Shown: piece by piece, positions 23,101 to 31,023 of the stretch
Layout of the letters: each line of letters starts with the position of its first letter
How positions within the stretch are numbered: position 1 is the first letter of the stretch
IMG/VR virus record: IMGVR_UViG_3300033747_000027
Location: 1-54,836 of that record
Reading direction: 5' to 3' (one strand)
DNA length: 54,836 nt
Source: a virus
Notes under the pieces: generated by a model
Told to the model about the DNA's origin: nothing
Database searches by the model: none
The model's input: only the letters and a program-made list of their open reading frames with translations
Program-made: the position numbers and the translations under genes

Positions 23101-23933
23101 GTTGCCGCGATCGAACCTTTAAAAAAAGTCTGCCCCGGGTACTTGCGGTTATGATTCCACAGTATTAAATCAAAAATCTCCTCTAAATTGGCGAAATAAT
23201 AAAAGTCGGCCTCTTTATTCAGATTTAAAAACTGAGAGTGGGAAAACCAATTACTGATGTGCTCGGCGCGAATATTATAAACATACTTATTGGTCGACAC
23301 TTTCTTGAACTCAGGCTCGGTCTCCAGATAATAACGCTCAATGCCTACTCCGTTTGAGTTGATATCTATCTCATCAAAAAATTGAATGTCGAGCTTCTTG
23401 TTAGACTCAAAACTAAAAGTGGCGTAGAAGTCGCCTTGCAGGGTTTTACTGATTTTTAAATCCCGCGTTAGCACCGTTGCAATGGTGTTGTAGGTGTAGT
23501 ATCGGTTGATATTTAGGCTTAGAAAGTCTGGATCGCCCGGAACTGTAAGAGTTAGAATAAACACCCCCGCTTGCTTGCTCCCAATGTACCTTGTTTTACG
23601 ATCAAGACTGATTCCTTTTTCTAGATAACATTCAATGTTTGAAGTTGTATAAGGAGTTGAAAGCAACCTCTTGTTCTCTGACATCAACGCGTCATAGAAA
23701 GATTTTATCTGGGTGATAAAGCCGGCATAAGTATCGTTAAGAATGAAGCAGTTGAGATTTATAATTTGTTTATCATACTTCTGATCCGTAATGTCATGCC
23801 AATAATCTTCTCCATCTTCGTCCAACCACTTGTTTGGTTCATTTAGAACTCTAGGAAGATCAAATAAACCTGAGGCCTTTGATACATAAACGCCGTAAGT
23901 AGAAAAATCAATATTATCTAGTTTCCAACTCAT
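20190..23933 (-). CDS. Tail tip protein (Dit/Tal-like) with C-terminal LamG
   Basis: A 1247-aa protein. Residues 1-150 look like a distal tail (Dit) domain. Residues 150-600 are Tal/gp27-like hub material, with a WGVREKTVYF and a later VVTDPAYLKANPTGFEVGD segment. A helical linker spans about 615-650. The C-terminal 180 residues form a LamG/concanavalin-like fold (EFTIAFWVMIPSG, then WHRIAATYT), likely for glycan binding. It therefore probably joins the tube to host recognition. The N-terminus resembles that of the next gene upstream. Confidence 0.75.
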   Translation of the reverse strand: MSWKLDNIDFSTYGVYVSKASGLFDLPRVLNEPNKWLDEDGEDYWHDITDQKYDKQIINLNCFILNDTYAGFITQIKSFYDALMSENKRLLSTPYTTSNIECYLEKGISLDRKTRYIGSKQAGVFILTLTVPGDPDFLSLNINRYYTYNTIATVLTRDLKISKTLQGDFYATFSFESNKKLDIQFFDEIDINSNGVGIERYYLETEPEFKKVSTNKYVYNIRAEHISNWFSHSQFLNLNKEADFYYFANLEEIFDLILWNHNRKYPGQTFFKGSIAATERRNHKFSGENCLSVLRRICQEYELEYEFQFHDGLIFLFDINIKDQVANDKAITLQYGKGNGLYEITRGAMLKDELCTVLHAYGAARNLKPDYRGGLKRLSFTNNPLTKNYGFTYADGEWGVREKTVYFDEIYPNRTATVTDYYQKLPDELSVAEKASTPEGLYIITDSTLDFDLNDYLMGGLTAKIRIKTGDLAGVELEIARYYDDTKQIYLIPYKDERGRLWPNDTFQPAIGDEYTLVDIDQPGTYVTTAETALEAAATDYINEFSSPKFPYRVVTDPAYLKANPTGFEVGDRLTVVDTDYNISGLFRISALVYDVYKQRYEFTLSDVVILSNRKKTEARLAAVERAVADTKKDTVESMRKEKETTNELRNRLLDPTDDKFNADRNVRDESIDPRMLSYDAGVPQFSLRNALVETNVDDDPDKVVVGAGHLVMHNYADNTRDRFGIKKLKDQLIDYDPTRTWVIEQTEFNLPTASGYWIYAKLNMADGSSECTLEVYEDHKEVKLQVETGYIKYKLGHISDKASPRYAAMLWGNTRTPSMSQVQKEIVDQVENNTTIIEAITNLINNSKGGYKESFIIEHTTNAAETQLSSWSVIAYNELMGEYKATVTVRDKDDDTMHTVMSVLSFDYTDPAAELSIQNDIITEAITTLVLGIDASKRLYATVETASDAKRIHFCFERCVLAQRAEATTGQMGLGVDMSAAGTLVEDTFAVMGIGVGMGAEAEEVESCDFVSMLNSLDRWFKMDDNISGSLVEENSNNGTEINVTKEQASVADCSYSYYFNGSNARAQLPFDTFAGDEFTIAFWVMIPSGASLAEFKYIFGVHHDGYPVEYGPVITITPPGGAGDFDLGVGTGTYGASVYSDPFNFDTWHRIAATYTRVDNGVDKSTIYVSAYRNGAKFVDSYLLVYDYSSSFQANAWAKFLNIGCRYYSGAYHDFQEFYIDDLKIYDHAINDEEAVCDYNEGKCW

Positions 23934-23934
23934 C

Positions 23935-24312
23935 TCAACTTGCTACCCATTTAGAATTTGCAACTGTTATTTTCATCGTTATTTCTGCAACTGTTCGGAT
24001 TACTTGAACTTTATACCCATCCTTGAAAGTTGCCTCGCTAAAAGCTGGCAAATTATACTCATCAAGCTCAATAGTGTGTTTCACACTGCTATTTATCAAT
24101 GCTTGTAGGTTATTCAGCCCAATCTCAAGCTCTGCAGGAGTTGCCCAATCTCCAAAGAGCACAATTGTTCCTTTAGCGGAGTCGTATTTAGCATCATTAG
24201 TAGTAAACTTTTGTACATCAAGTATGTCCTTCCGTTTTGGAAAATCTAAAAAACCCGTTGCTTTCAAGAGGATAAGACCATACACATTGATATTTACGCC
24301 GTCTATAATCAT
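23935..24312 (-). CDS. Tail protein similar to N-terminus of tail tip protein
   Basis: A 125-aa protein whose start (DGVNINVYGLILLKATGFLD) aligns with the start of the 1247-aa protein (DNIDFSTYGVYVSKASGLFD). This suggests a duplicated Dit-type fold, possibly forming a ring between tube and hub. It overlaps the tape measure gene by 4 nt and abuts the tip gene. No other domain is seen. Confidence 0.65.
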   Translation of the reverse strand: MIIDGVNINVYGLILLKATGFLDFPKRKDILDVQKFTTNDAKYDSAKGTIVLFGDWATPAELEIGLNNLQALINSSVKHTIELDEYNLPAFSEATFKDGYKVQVIRTVAEITMKITVANSKWVAS

Positions 24313-27300
24313 AGAACTTCTTTTAGGTTTCTGTTCATCGTTTGCAACTCTTCATAAATTGGCTTCAGGTTTTTGTTGTAAGATGTATTATCAGCTATCT
24401 GCTGCTGAATAGCCACGCTTTGCATTAGATAGTCAGTTGACTGAGTTGTGTTCTCATCTATTGATTTCAGATCAACTCTCATGGCAGTGAATTGCCCGGC
24501 AATTAGGCTTCCTGTTTCTTCTGTAATTCCACGGATTGCACCGGTCAATCCCTGACTATCCGCTGCACTCCCGAAATCAAAACCATATTCTGAAAAAGAA
24601 TCGATCATGACTTGAAAGGCGGGTTTAGCGGTGTCGTAAATATCCTGTATTGATTCTCTAAAGTTCGCAGCCTCTTCAGGGGTTAATCCAATGTTTATCT
24701 CTTCTGAAGAACCTCCTCTCCCTGTTTTCTCTCCGTCGCTACTATCTTTTACGAGCTGCTTCACGGCATTTTGGATTGGCGCTGTAAGCAGATCGGCAGT
24801 AAGCTGTTTTATAATGACATTTTTTATTATACCATCAATCTTTTCTCCCCAAGCCACAGCTGCATCTTCACCAGCCAAAAAAGCATCAGCTAATGATTCT
24901 GATAAATCTTTTACTGTAGTACCAGTTACCTCCTGTGTTATCGTATCTATTTGAGCCATTAACTCATTATAGCTTGACAAAACGGCCTCTATTGCTTCGC
25001 GTTGTTCATCTGATAAATTACCACCTAACAGCCGTTCTCCCAATTTCTCAATTTCTTCGTTTAAAGAAACTGCTTTATCGACCATATCTCCATAGTATTG
25101 TATATAACTGGGAGAACGACGCCTACCGTATGAAGATCCTCCCAACTCATCGTTTAACCGCTTGGCTTCATCTCCTAAATCAGACATACGACGCTGTATG
25201 GAAAATAACGATTGAGATACGGCACTGCTCCCCATGTTAGCTAACGACTGGGTGGCAATGTCAATTGAGGAAAGCATGGTGTCGATTTGTTCCTGCACAT
25301 TTTTGAAATGTTCACTTAGTTTTTCTGGTGCTTGCAAAAACAGGCTTAGTGATGCATCCAGCAACTTTGCCGCTCCCTGTATTACATTACCGCTTGCTAT
25401 ATCTGCAATCCCGCTCATGGCCTGCAATCCATCCTGCAAAAGCTGACCCTGTTCCTCTGTTAAACCTAATTGTTCAGCATATTTGTCTGTAATGCCCTGA
25501 ACATGAAAAAGAATCTCCTGAGTGACTTCAAGTGTCTTCTTGAACTTCTCAGCATCAATGGCGTTTTGCATTTGCTCAGCCTTTTTCTTTGCCTGTTCAA
25601 TCTTTTTATTTAGCTTATCAAATTCAGCATTGACTTTTTTGATAGGATCTATGTTCCCTTCAAAGATATTCTGCTGAATAGGTTTGGTTTTCCCGGGAAC
25701 AAATTCATTTCGCACCGCTTTCACCGCTGTTTCTGCAATTTTCTCCCGGAGCAATAATTCCTGCTGGAGTACTAAAATCCTTGCAGCTATAATCTGCCTG
25801 TCTGATTCATCAGCAGTTTCGAGGTCTTTATACAGCTTGTCAATTTGCTGTTTCAGGTCATCGACTTCTTTGGATGATTTCTTCTTAACACCTGTTAATA
25901 GTTCAAGCTTTTTGGTCAGTTCTTCAACAACCTTTTTCTGATCTTCAATGTCTTTTTCTGCACTTCCTGATCTACGGGAAGGATCCATTAATTCATCCAG
26001 CTTCTTTTGAGCTTCGGAAATGTCTTTTATTAATTTTTCAATCTTTTCCTTATTTGTTGGCTCTCCTAACTGTGCAGCAATGTCATCTATTTGCTCCTTA
26101 ATCTTGGTTTCAGCATCTACCCCCAACCCTTCACCTAATAGCCCCGTCAGCTTGGCCTTGGTGTCATATAACTGCTTTGTAGTGTATTCGCTTAAATCTT
26201 TAAAAAGCTCTTTGTATGGCTTTAATGCTTCCTCTGCGGTAACAGACCCGAGTTCGAGTAATTTCCTTTGACTTTCGGTTAACTTTGAGGCAAGTCCGTC
26301 AATATCTTTGATGACACTATCAAGATCTTCTTTGTTTTGTGAAAGCTCTGTTTTGTTCAGCTCTACGGTCTTTTTAGTAGTCCCTCCTGCCAAGCCGCCT
26401 GTTCCATAGCTCCGCTCTCCGTATCCTGTATTGATTTCCTTAACAAGCCTGTCCCTTGTTGATATAAGTTCATTTAGCTTTTTCTGAGCCTCATCAATTT
26501 CTTGCTTGGTTGAATTTTCAAGAAACTTTTGCAATTCGGCGTTGCTGCCAACGAGTTTTTCCCTCACAACATCAACGGCCTTCCCGTATTGATCGATCCT
26601 GCTAATCGCCTCCGGAAATATAGTTGACAACTGCCTGATTGTATCATTCAGTTCTTTTTGCTCGTCATCGGTAAGTTTGGTCTTACCTTTCAGTTCATCA
26701 TACTTCTTGATAAGTCCATTGATCTCTTGCTGCTTTCCAATTTGAGATATGGAGTCGTTCAAGTCATCAGCCATTTCCTGTGCTGTTTTTGCCTTTTTTG
26801 TGAATGCCACTAAAGCGGTCACTAAGGCAGTCAGTCCAAGTGCAACCAAAACATAAGGATTGTTGAGCATCGTTTTGTTCAGGAAGCTTTGAGCCCGTGC
26901 TGCTCTGATTTCTGCCGCAGTTGCCGTTTGTGATGAAATAAGCTTTTTCCTGTCTGCGGCTATCCCAGCTTGCTTGGCAGCTACTTTTTCAGCTTCTGAT
27001 TTGGCGACGGCTTGAGATTCCAATCTTGCATTGATAACTGTTTCTGCAGTGATTGTCTTTTCCACTGTTGCATTTGCTTTTGAAGCTGTTACCCGTGCTT
27101 TTTCAACTACTGCCAGATCCTTCTTAAGATCCGATGCTTGCTTAGTTGTCAAAGCCCCGGCCATGTATGCAGCATTGGTTTCTGTTACAGTAATTGCATA
27201 GGCTTTCTCTGCGGCTATAAGTTCTGCATTTGCAACAGTAGCTGCCTGTTTAGCAGCTACTGTTTTGGCGGCGGCGGCTTGTTTGGTGGCTGCGTTTGTT

Positions 27301-28349
27301 GCCGCCATGGAGGCGGCGGCTTGTTCCTTTTTTGCTGCGGCTGCGGCTGCGGCTGTTGCGGCTTCTTCAGCAATAATGGCCTGCTTAATGGCAGCTACCT
27401 TTGATTCTATGATTCCGGTCCTGATAGCTTCATTTTTCGCCGCAATCGATTCAGATATAGTGACCGCAATTGTTGCGGCTTTGTAAGTTCCAAGTCCAAC
27501 AGCAAGATATTTCAATACCTCCAATACTTCTTCGTAATTCGCTACCAGGTTACTTAATCCTGATATACCCCCATAAATCACCCCTTCATTAGCTTCTCCG
27601 ATAGAATTCAGCATCACTTGAATCTTATCCTGAAGGTTTGATATCTGCCCGGTAACAGAGGCATTCTGTTTTTCCATGAGGTTGTAAAACTTGCCACCCT
27701 CACTAGCCATGCTTTGGAATGCTTTTTCAACAGCTGGGAATCCAATTTGTCCAGCTTCAACCATATCTTGAATTTCAGCTGATGTTTTACCAAATTGAGT
27801 TGCGAGTTGTTCTACAATTGGGATACCTGCCATCGCAAAATCTCTAATCTCTCGCTGTTGCAATCTACCTAGTGCAGCAACTTGACCGTAGTTAATCGCT
27901 ATCCTTGAAATTGGTACTGAAACGCCTGCAGCAACATCACCCAGCGATTTCATTGTATCCATGACCTTTTCAGTCTCGATACCCATAGCCATCAACTGCT
28001 TGACATTTGATGCAACATCGGTAAGAGTGAAGGGTGTTTTCTGAGCAAATACAATAGCCTCTTGCATTAATCGGTCAGCTCTGGCTTTGCTGCCCAACAT
28101 CGTTTCAAATGCAATTCCAAGCTGTTGGAATTCGCCCCTGACCGATATAATCTCTTTACCAATCTGACTTGCAAAACGCAATGATACGTATGCGGCAGCA
28201 GCCTCCGTAACCCTCCGAAAAGTACGTTCTACTGTCATTCCGCTCTTTTCGGCATTTCTTGCCCATTCAGAAACGGTTTGATTAGAACGTCTTAATCCTG
28301 AAGTTAATTTACTATCGTTGTATGTTGATTCGAAATGTATGGCACTCAT
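24309..28349 (-). CDS. Tape measure protein
   Basis: A 1346-aa protein with the tape measure layout. The N-terminal region (about residues 60-240) has the conserved pattern ending in TLTDVASNVKQLMAMGIE and FAMAGIPIVEQLA. A very Ala-rich coiled stretch follows at about 300-480, hydrophobic segments lie near 505-525 (YVLVALGLTALVTALVAF), and long helices fill about 530-1190. It sets tail length and is ejected with the DNA. Its start overlaps the frameshift chaperone stop (ATGA). Alanine codons make a long GCN-rich tract at 27265-27480. Confidence 0.92.
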   Translation of the reverse strand: MSAIHFESTYNDSKLTSGLRRSNQTVSEWARNAEKSGMTVERTFRRVTEAAAAYVSLRFASQIGKEIISVRGEFQQLGIAFETMLGSKARADRLMQEAIVFAQKTPFTLTDVASNVKQLMAMGIETEKVMDTMKSLGDVAAGVSVPISRIAINYGQVAALGRLQQREIRDFAMAGIPIVEQLATQFGKTSAEIQDMVEAGQIGFPAVEKAFQSMASEGGKFYNLMEKQNASVTGQISNLQDKIQVMLNSIGEANEGVIYGGISGLSNLVANYEEVLEVLKYLAVGLGTYKAATIAVTISESIAAKNEAIRTGIIESKVAAIKQAIIAEEAATAAAAAAAKKEQAAASMAATNAATKQAAAAKTVAAKQAATVANAELIAAEKAYAITVTETNAAYMAGALTTKQASDLKKDLAVVEKARVTASKANATVEKTITAETVINARLESQAVAKSEAEKVAAKQAGIAADRKKLISSQTATAAEIRAARAQSFLNKTMLNNPYVLVALGLTALVTALVAFTKKAKTAQEMADDLNDSISQIGKQQEINGLIKKYDELKGKTKLTDDEQKELNDTIRQLSTIFPEAISRIDQYGKAVDVVREKLVGSNAELQKFLENSTKQEIDEAQKKLNELISTRDRLVKEINTGYGERSYGTGGLAGGTTKKTVELNKTELSQNKEDLDSVIKDIDGLASKLTESQRKLLELGSVTAEEALKPYKELFKDLSEYTTKQLYDTKAKLTGLLGEGLGVDAETKIKEQIDDIAAQLGEPTNKEKIEKLIKDISEAQKKLDELMDPSRRSGSAEKDIEDQKKVVEELTKKLELLTGVKKKSSKEVDDLKQQIDKLYKDLETADESDRQIIAARILVLQQELLLREKIAETAVKAVRNEFVPGKTKPIQQNIFEGNIDPIKKVNAEFDKLNKKIEQAKKKAEQMQNAIDAEKFKKTLEVTQEILFHVQGITDKYAEQLGLTEEQGQLLQDGLQAMSGIADIASGNVIQGAAKLLDASLSLFLQAPEKLSEHFKNVQEQIDTMLSSIDIATQSLANMGSSAVSQSLFSIQRRMSDLGDEAKRLNDELGGSSYGRRRSPSYIQYYGDMVDKAVSLNEEIEKLGERLLGGNLSDEQREAIEAVLSSYNELMAQIDTITQEVTGTTVKDLSESLADAFLAGEDAAVAWGEKIDGIIKNVIIKQLTADLLTAPIQNAVKQLVKDSSDGEKTGRGGSSEEINIGLTPEEAANFRESIQDIYDTAKPAFQVMIDSFSEYGFDFGSAADSQGLTGAIRGITEETGSLIAGQFTAMRVDLKSIDENTTQSTDYLMQSVAIQQQIADNTSYNKNLKPIYEELQTMNRNLKEVL

Positions 28350-28989
28350 TTCTTTTTCTTCTTAAATTTGTTCAGGATAGATCTTGCTTGCTCTCTATCA
28401 GTAACCTTAATTACTTCTTCTTCAGCCTTATTATCATAGTCCCACCAGGGCAAATCACCCATTTTTAGATTCAGGCTTATCCAAGGTTCTGACATTGCTT
28501 CTTTGGTGGAAATACCAAGTGTTTTCTGGATTACAGCTATGCGTCCCCAGATGGTTTCGCCGCCGACAAGTTTTCCCTTGGTTTTAGTTTGTCTAGCCCC
28601 TTGGCCAACTTTATACCTAAAAAAAAAGCCTCCGGATCGGACTTCTCTTTTATAATTTCAAGTAATTGCCTTATGTCTTTTGGTTTTCCTTTGCCAATTA
28701 ATCTGCTTAAAAATGGGAACCAGGATCCAGTTGCAATTGCAATAGCCCTACATTCAAATTTTAAATTTTTAGCTGTACGCATCATTTCAGTAAACATATC
28801 AGCGTCAACATTCGGACTCTCGACTTTTGACAGTTCTCTGGATATCCGAACAATGGTATTGGCATCTAAATAGGGTATCGATAAGTTCAATTTTAAATAT
28901 TTCCAGAATCTAACCTGAAACTTATCGGATTCTCCTGTTTCGCCCAAAATGAGATTTGCGGCTTCAATAGAAATATTATTTTTTTTCAT
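28346..28989 (-). CDS. Frameshifted tail assembly chaperone (GT-type product)
   Basis: If ribosomes slip -1 on the T9 run at 28619-28627, the G frame continues through a T-like domain containing GGETIWGRIAVIQKTLGIS, then EAMSEPWISLNLKMGDLP and a Lys-rich end. The total is 214 aa. The extension has no start of its own, and its stop overlaps the tape measure ATG (ATGA). Lambda-type G/GT proteins bind the tape measure protein and tube subunits during tail assembly. The frame arithmetic and the gene order both agree. Confidence 0.8.
28537..28989 (-). CDS. Tail assembly chaperone, unshifted G-type product
   Basis: A 150-aa helical protein between the tail tube gene and the tape measure gene. The N-terminus reads NNISIEAANLILGETGESD, a typical chaperone opening. 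Without slippage translation ends at 28537. The major product is expected to be this short form, with the GT form a minority. No other domain is present. Confidence 0.85.
   Translation of the reverse strand: MKKNNISIEAANLILGETGESDKFQVRFWKYLKLNLSIPYLDANTIVRISRELSKVESPNVDADMFTEMMRTAKNLKFECRAIAIATGSWFPFLSRLIGKGKPKDIRQLLEIIKEKSDPEAFFLGIKLAKGLDKLKPRENLSAAKPSGDA
28619..28627 (-). other. Slippery T9 run for -1 frameshift
   Basis: On the minus strand the zero-frame codons GCT TTT TTT TTA contain T TTT TTT, allowing both tRNA-Phe to re-pair after a -1 slip. The -1 frame is then open to 28346. No strong downstream stem was searched for in detail. Confidence 0.75.
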
Positions 28990-29026
28990 AGAAATAAAAA
29001 TTCCCCGGAGAATCCCGGGGAGTTTA

Positions 29027-29554
29027 TTATGCTGGAATATCTACATCTTTAATTTCATAATCTCCTGACAAATCAGCTGCTAATTGAGCTGTCGCCTTCA
29101 TTTCTACAGCAATCATTCCGTCGCGGCTTCCGCTACCGTTGATTTTTGTTTCAATGTAAGCATTGTACATCAGTATTTTTTGTCCTGAATCAAGCTCCAA
29201 TTCAAGGGCTTTTTCGATGTCCTCAAATGATGCTCCATTTTGCCAAGCTGCAGGAGAAGTGGCTGGAACAGCAGCAACTGATGTTCCCCCCTTAATGGCT
29301 TCAAGAACATCATAGGTCATGTCATAAAACTGCATTGTTACTGAAAACTCACCATCTTCTGTTTTTACAACTCGGATTGGTGCTTTCTTCTGATCAGTGC
29401 GAAATTTTGACACTTGTGGATCACTCTCGTTTAGAGATACGGATCCCTTTACGGTATCTGGCAGTGCTGTCATACTACCAGCATCTGGCATTGTGTTTAA
29501 CCCCGTAGGAGCACCGTACTTTGTGCTTTTCAGCGAAAATAAGTATTTAGCCAT
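29027..29554 (-). CDS. Major tail tube protein
   Basis: A 175-aa strand-rich protein in the position of the tube subunit, between the tail terminator-like gene and the chaperone. It begins MAKYLFSLKSTKYG and contains a DGEFSVTMQFYDMTYDVL segment with a beta-sandwich pattern. It would form the hexameric rings of the tail. The assignment rests mainly on position, size and strand content. Confidence 0.75.
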   Translation of the reverse strand: MAKYLFSLKSTKYGAPTGLNTMPDAGSMTALPDTVKGSVSLNESDPQVSKFRTDQKKAPIRVVKTEDGEFSVTMQFYDMTYDVLEAIKGGTSVAAVPATSPAAWQNGASFEDIEKALELELDSGQKILMYNAYIETKINGSGSRDGMIAVEMKATAQLAADLSGDYEIKDVDIPA

Positions 29555-29565
29555 TTTAATTCTTT

Positions 29566-29949
29566 TTAATAGTTGATAATGTTTACTTTAAATCTCAAAT
29601 TCATATAATGCTCATCAAATTGTTCTTCTCTGAATAACTCAGATTTCTCAAAGTCAACGAGCATATCAGTTAATGTTACCTTCTCAAGAATGGACAAAGC
29701 AGCGTTGGCCATTGCATCGATTTTAGACCTGTTAGGAATACCTGTCATATTTGTGGCCCGTATATCCTTCGCATGGCAGTTGACATTCACATAAGTCCCT
29801 TGCATTACTCCAGCTGGTACAGGTAGAGAATTAACAACAATGTATTCGTCCTGTTCTAAACCTGTTGGTTTGCTGTGTAAATGCTTTGGTGTCTCAATTC
29901 CTTCAAGCAATGAATAAACCTGATCAGCCGAATAAGTTGATAACTTCAT
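29566..29949 (-). CDS. Tail completion/terminator-like protein
   Basis: A 127-aa protein between the head-tail connectors and the tube gene, the usual place of the tail terminator. It has a helical start (YSADQVYSLLEG), a strand-rich centre with GTYVNVNCHAKDIR, and a late NLRFKVNIINY strand. Its start overlaps the upstream gene by 4 nt. It is assigned by context. Confidence 0.6.
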   Translation of the reverse strand: MKLSTYSADQVYSLLEGIETPKHLHSKPTGLEQDEYIVVNSLPVPAGVMQGTYVNVNCHAKDIRATNMTGIPNRSKIDAMANAALSILEKVTLTDMLVDFEKSELFREEQFDEHYMNLRFKVNIINY

Positions 29950-30389
29950 TTGTTCTTCCTTTCAATTGCATTGAAAAAACTTGTCAGATCAACGATAGCA
30001 GCATCAGCTTGAAACGAGATAACATTATACCCTCTGCTTTCAACTGCAGAAGCATAGTTCATTCCAGCAACCCCGATAAGCTTCAATTCAGAGCTTGATC
30101 CAACTAAATTCAAAACAGCCATAGCAGCTTCTTTTGCTATTTGGCGCTGATCTTCAAATTTCTGTTCAACTATTCGACCATTCTTCATGATGAAGTAGCC
30201 AATGCTTGCCCGGAGATTTCCTGTGACATCTCCAAATCCTCCAGCTTCCTTTGTCATTGATCTGGCATCGGTAACAAACTTTTCACCAGCATATCGCATC
30301 GCTTGTATGACATCGTTCTCAATTCGCTGAACAACTTTCATCTGCTCAGCTATCGAAGCGTTTTTATCAAATCTTGCTTTTAAAGCCAT
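29946..30389 (-). CDS. HK97 gp10-like head-tail connector
   Basis: A 147-aa protein with a helical N-terminus (IAEQMKVVQRIENDVIQAMRYA), then FVTDARSMTKE and a GNLRASIGYFI segment, the pattern of the HK97 gp10/tail-completion family. Members sit at the neck where head and tail join. It overlaps both neighbours by a few nt, in a tightly packed late operon. Confidence 0.75.
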   Translation of the reverse strand: MALKARFDKNASIAEQMKVVQRIENDVIQAMRYAGEKFVTDARSMTKEAGGFGDVTGNLRASIGYFIMKNGRIVEQKFEDQRQIAKEAAMAVLNLVGSSSELKLIGVAGMNYASAVESRGYNVISFQADAAIVDLTSFFNAIERKNK

Positions 30390-30679
30390 ATTCTGGAATT
30401 TAATTGTCCGTTGTTTGCACCTTTAACCTTGCCCTTATGACTGCCATTTAACTCGTAATCGGCACCGTATGGTATTCCAACAGTAGTAAGGGGCATGTAC
30501 ACCAAGTAAGAATAGTAAATCATCGATCCATCAGCTCCGGGTATTGTTCTGGCCTTAGTATTGGCCTCTTTGCGACACTTAAACGTGTGACTTACGTCTT
30601 CACCTGGTGTCCATTGGCCACCTGCTCCTTTTACCGGATCAGTTTTCCATCTGACAATTATTGAATCCGGATATTGCAT
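30380..30679 (-). CDS. Head closure-like protein
   Basis: A 99-aa strand-rich protein beginning MQYPDSIIVRWKTD, with a Gly/Pro-rich loop and a YGADYELNGSHKG segment. Its size, beta content and position between two connector genes fit a head-closure or stopper protein (SPP1 gp16/HK97 gp7-like). No motif is decisive. Confidence 0.6.
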   Translation of the reverse strand: MQYPDSIIVRWKTDPVKGAGGQWTPGEDVSHTFKCRKEANTKARTIPGADGSMIYYSYLVYMPLTTVGIPYGADYELNGSHKGKVKGANNGQLNSRIWL

Positions 30680-30680
30680 A

Positions 30681-31007
30681 CTACCAACTTTTTGAAGCTC
30701 TACCTCTTGGGACTTTTATCTGACCGACAACGGGTTCATTATACTTTCGATAAATATCGTTAGCGAGCTTTCTAAGCTCTTTTTTCTCAGTTATAGAGAT
30801 TCGATATCCACCCTCAGAAATATTCGGAACAGTGATAAGAGTTATATAAACATCAGCTTTAGCGAGCTCAAACTCTTCAGAAGAATCGCCATAGTCAGCC
30901 GCAGCAGAAAGCCCTCGATCTGTTAGAATACGTTCAAATGTGTTCGCATCCAAATGATCTTGCAAGTGCTTTGCTACGGTTGACTTTATGGCTTCAAGTA
31001 CTGTCAT
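30681..31007 (-). CDS. Head-tail adaptor-like protein
   Basis: A 108-aa helical protein starting at ATG 31007 (TTG 31016 is in frame but unlikely). It contains MTVLEAIKSTVAKHLQDHL and a KKELRKLANDIYRKY helix, consistent with an HK97 gp6/SPP1 gp15-type adaptor that binds below the portal. It follows the capsid gene by 16 nt. The call is by context and helix pattern. Confidence 0.6.
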   Translation of the reverse strand: MTVLEAIKSTVAKHLQDHLDANTFERILTDRGLSAAADYGDSSEEFELAKADVYITLITVPNISEGGYRISITEKKELRKLANDIYRKYNEPVVGQIKVPRGRASKSW

Positions 31008-31023
31008 GTTCTGCAAACTTCGC

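Noticed and set aside
27138-27486. Plus-strand frames rich in Gly/Cys or Ala.
   Set aside because: They are the complement of the Ala-rich part of the tape measure gene, so their composition follows from that tract.
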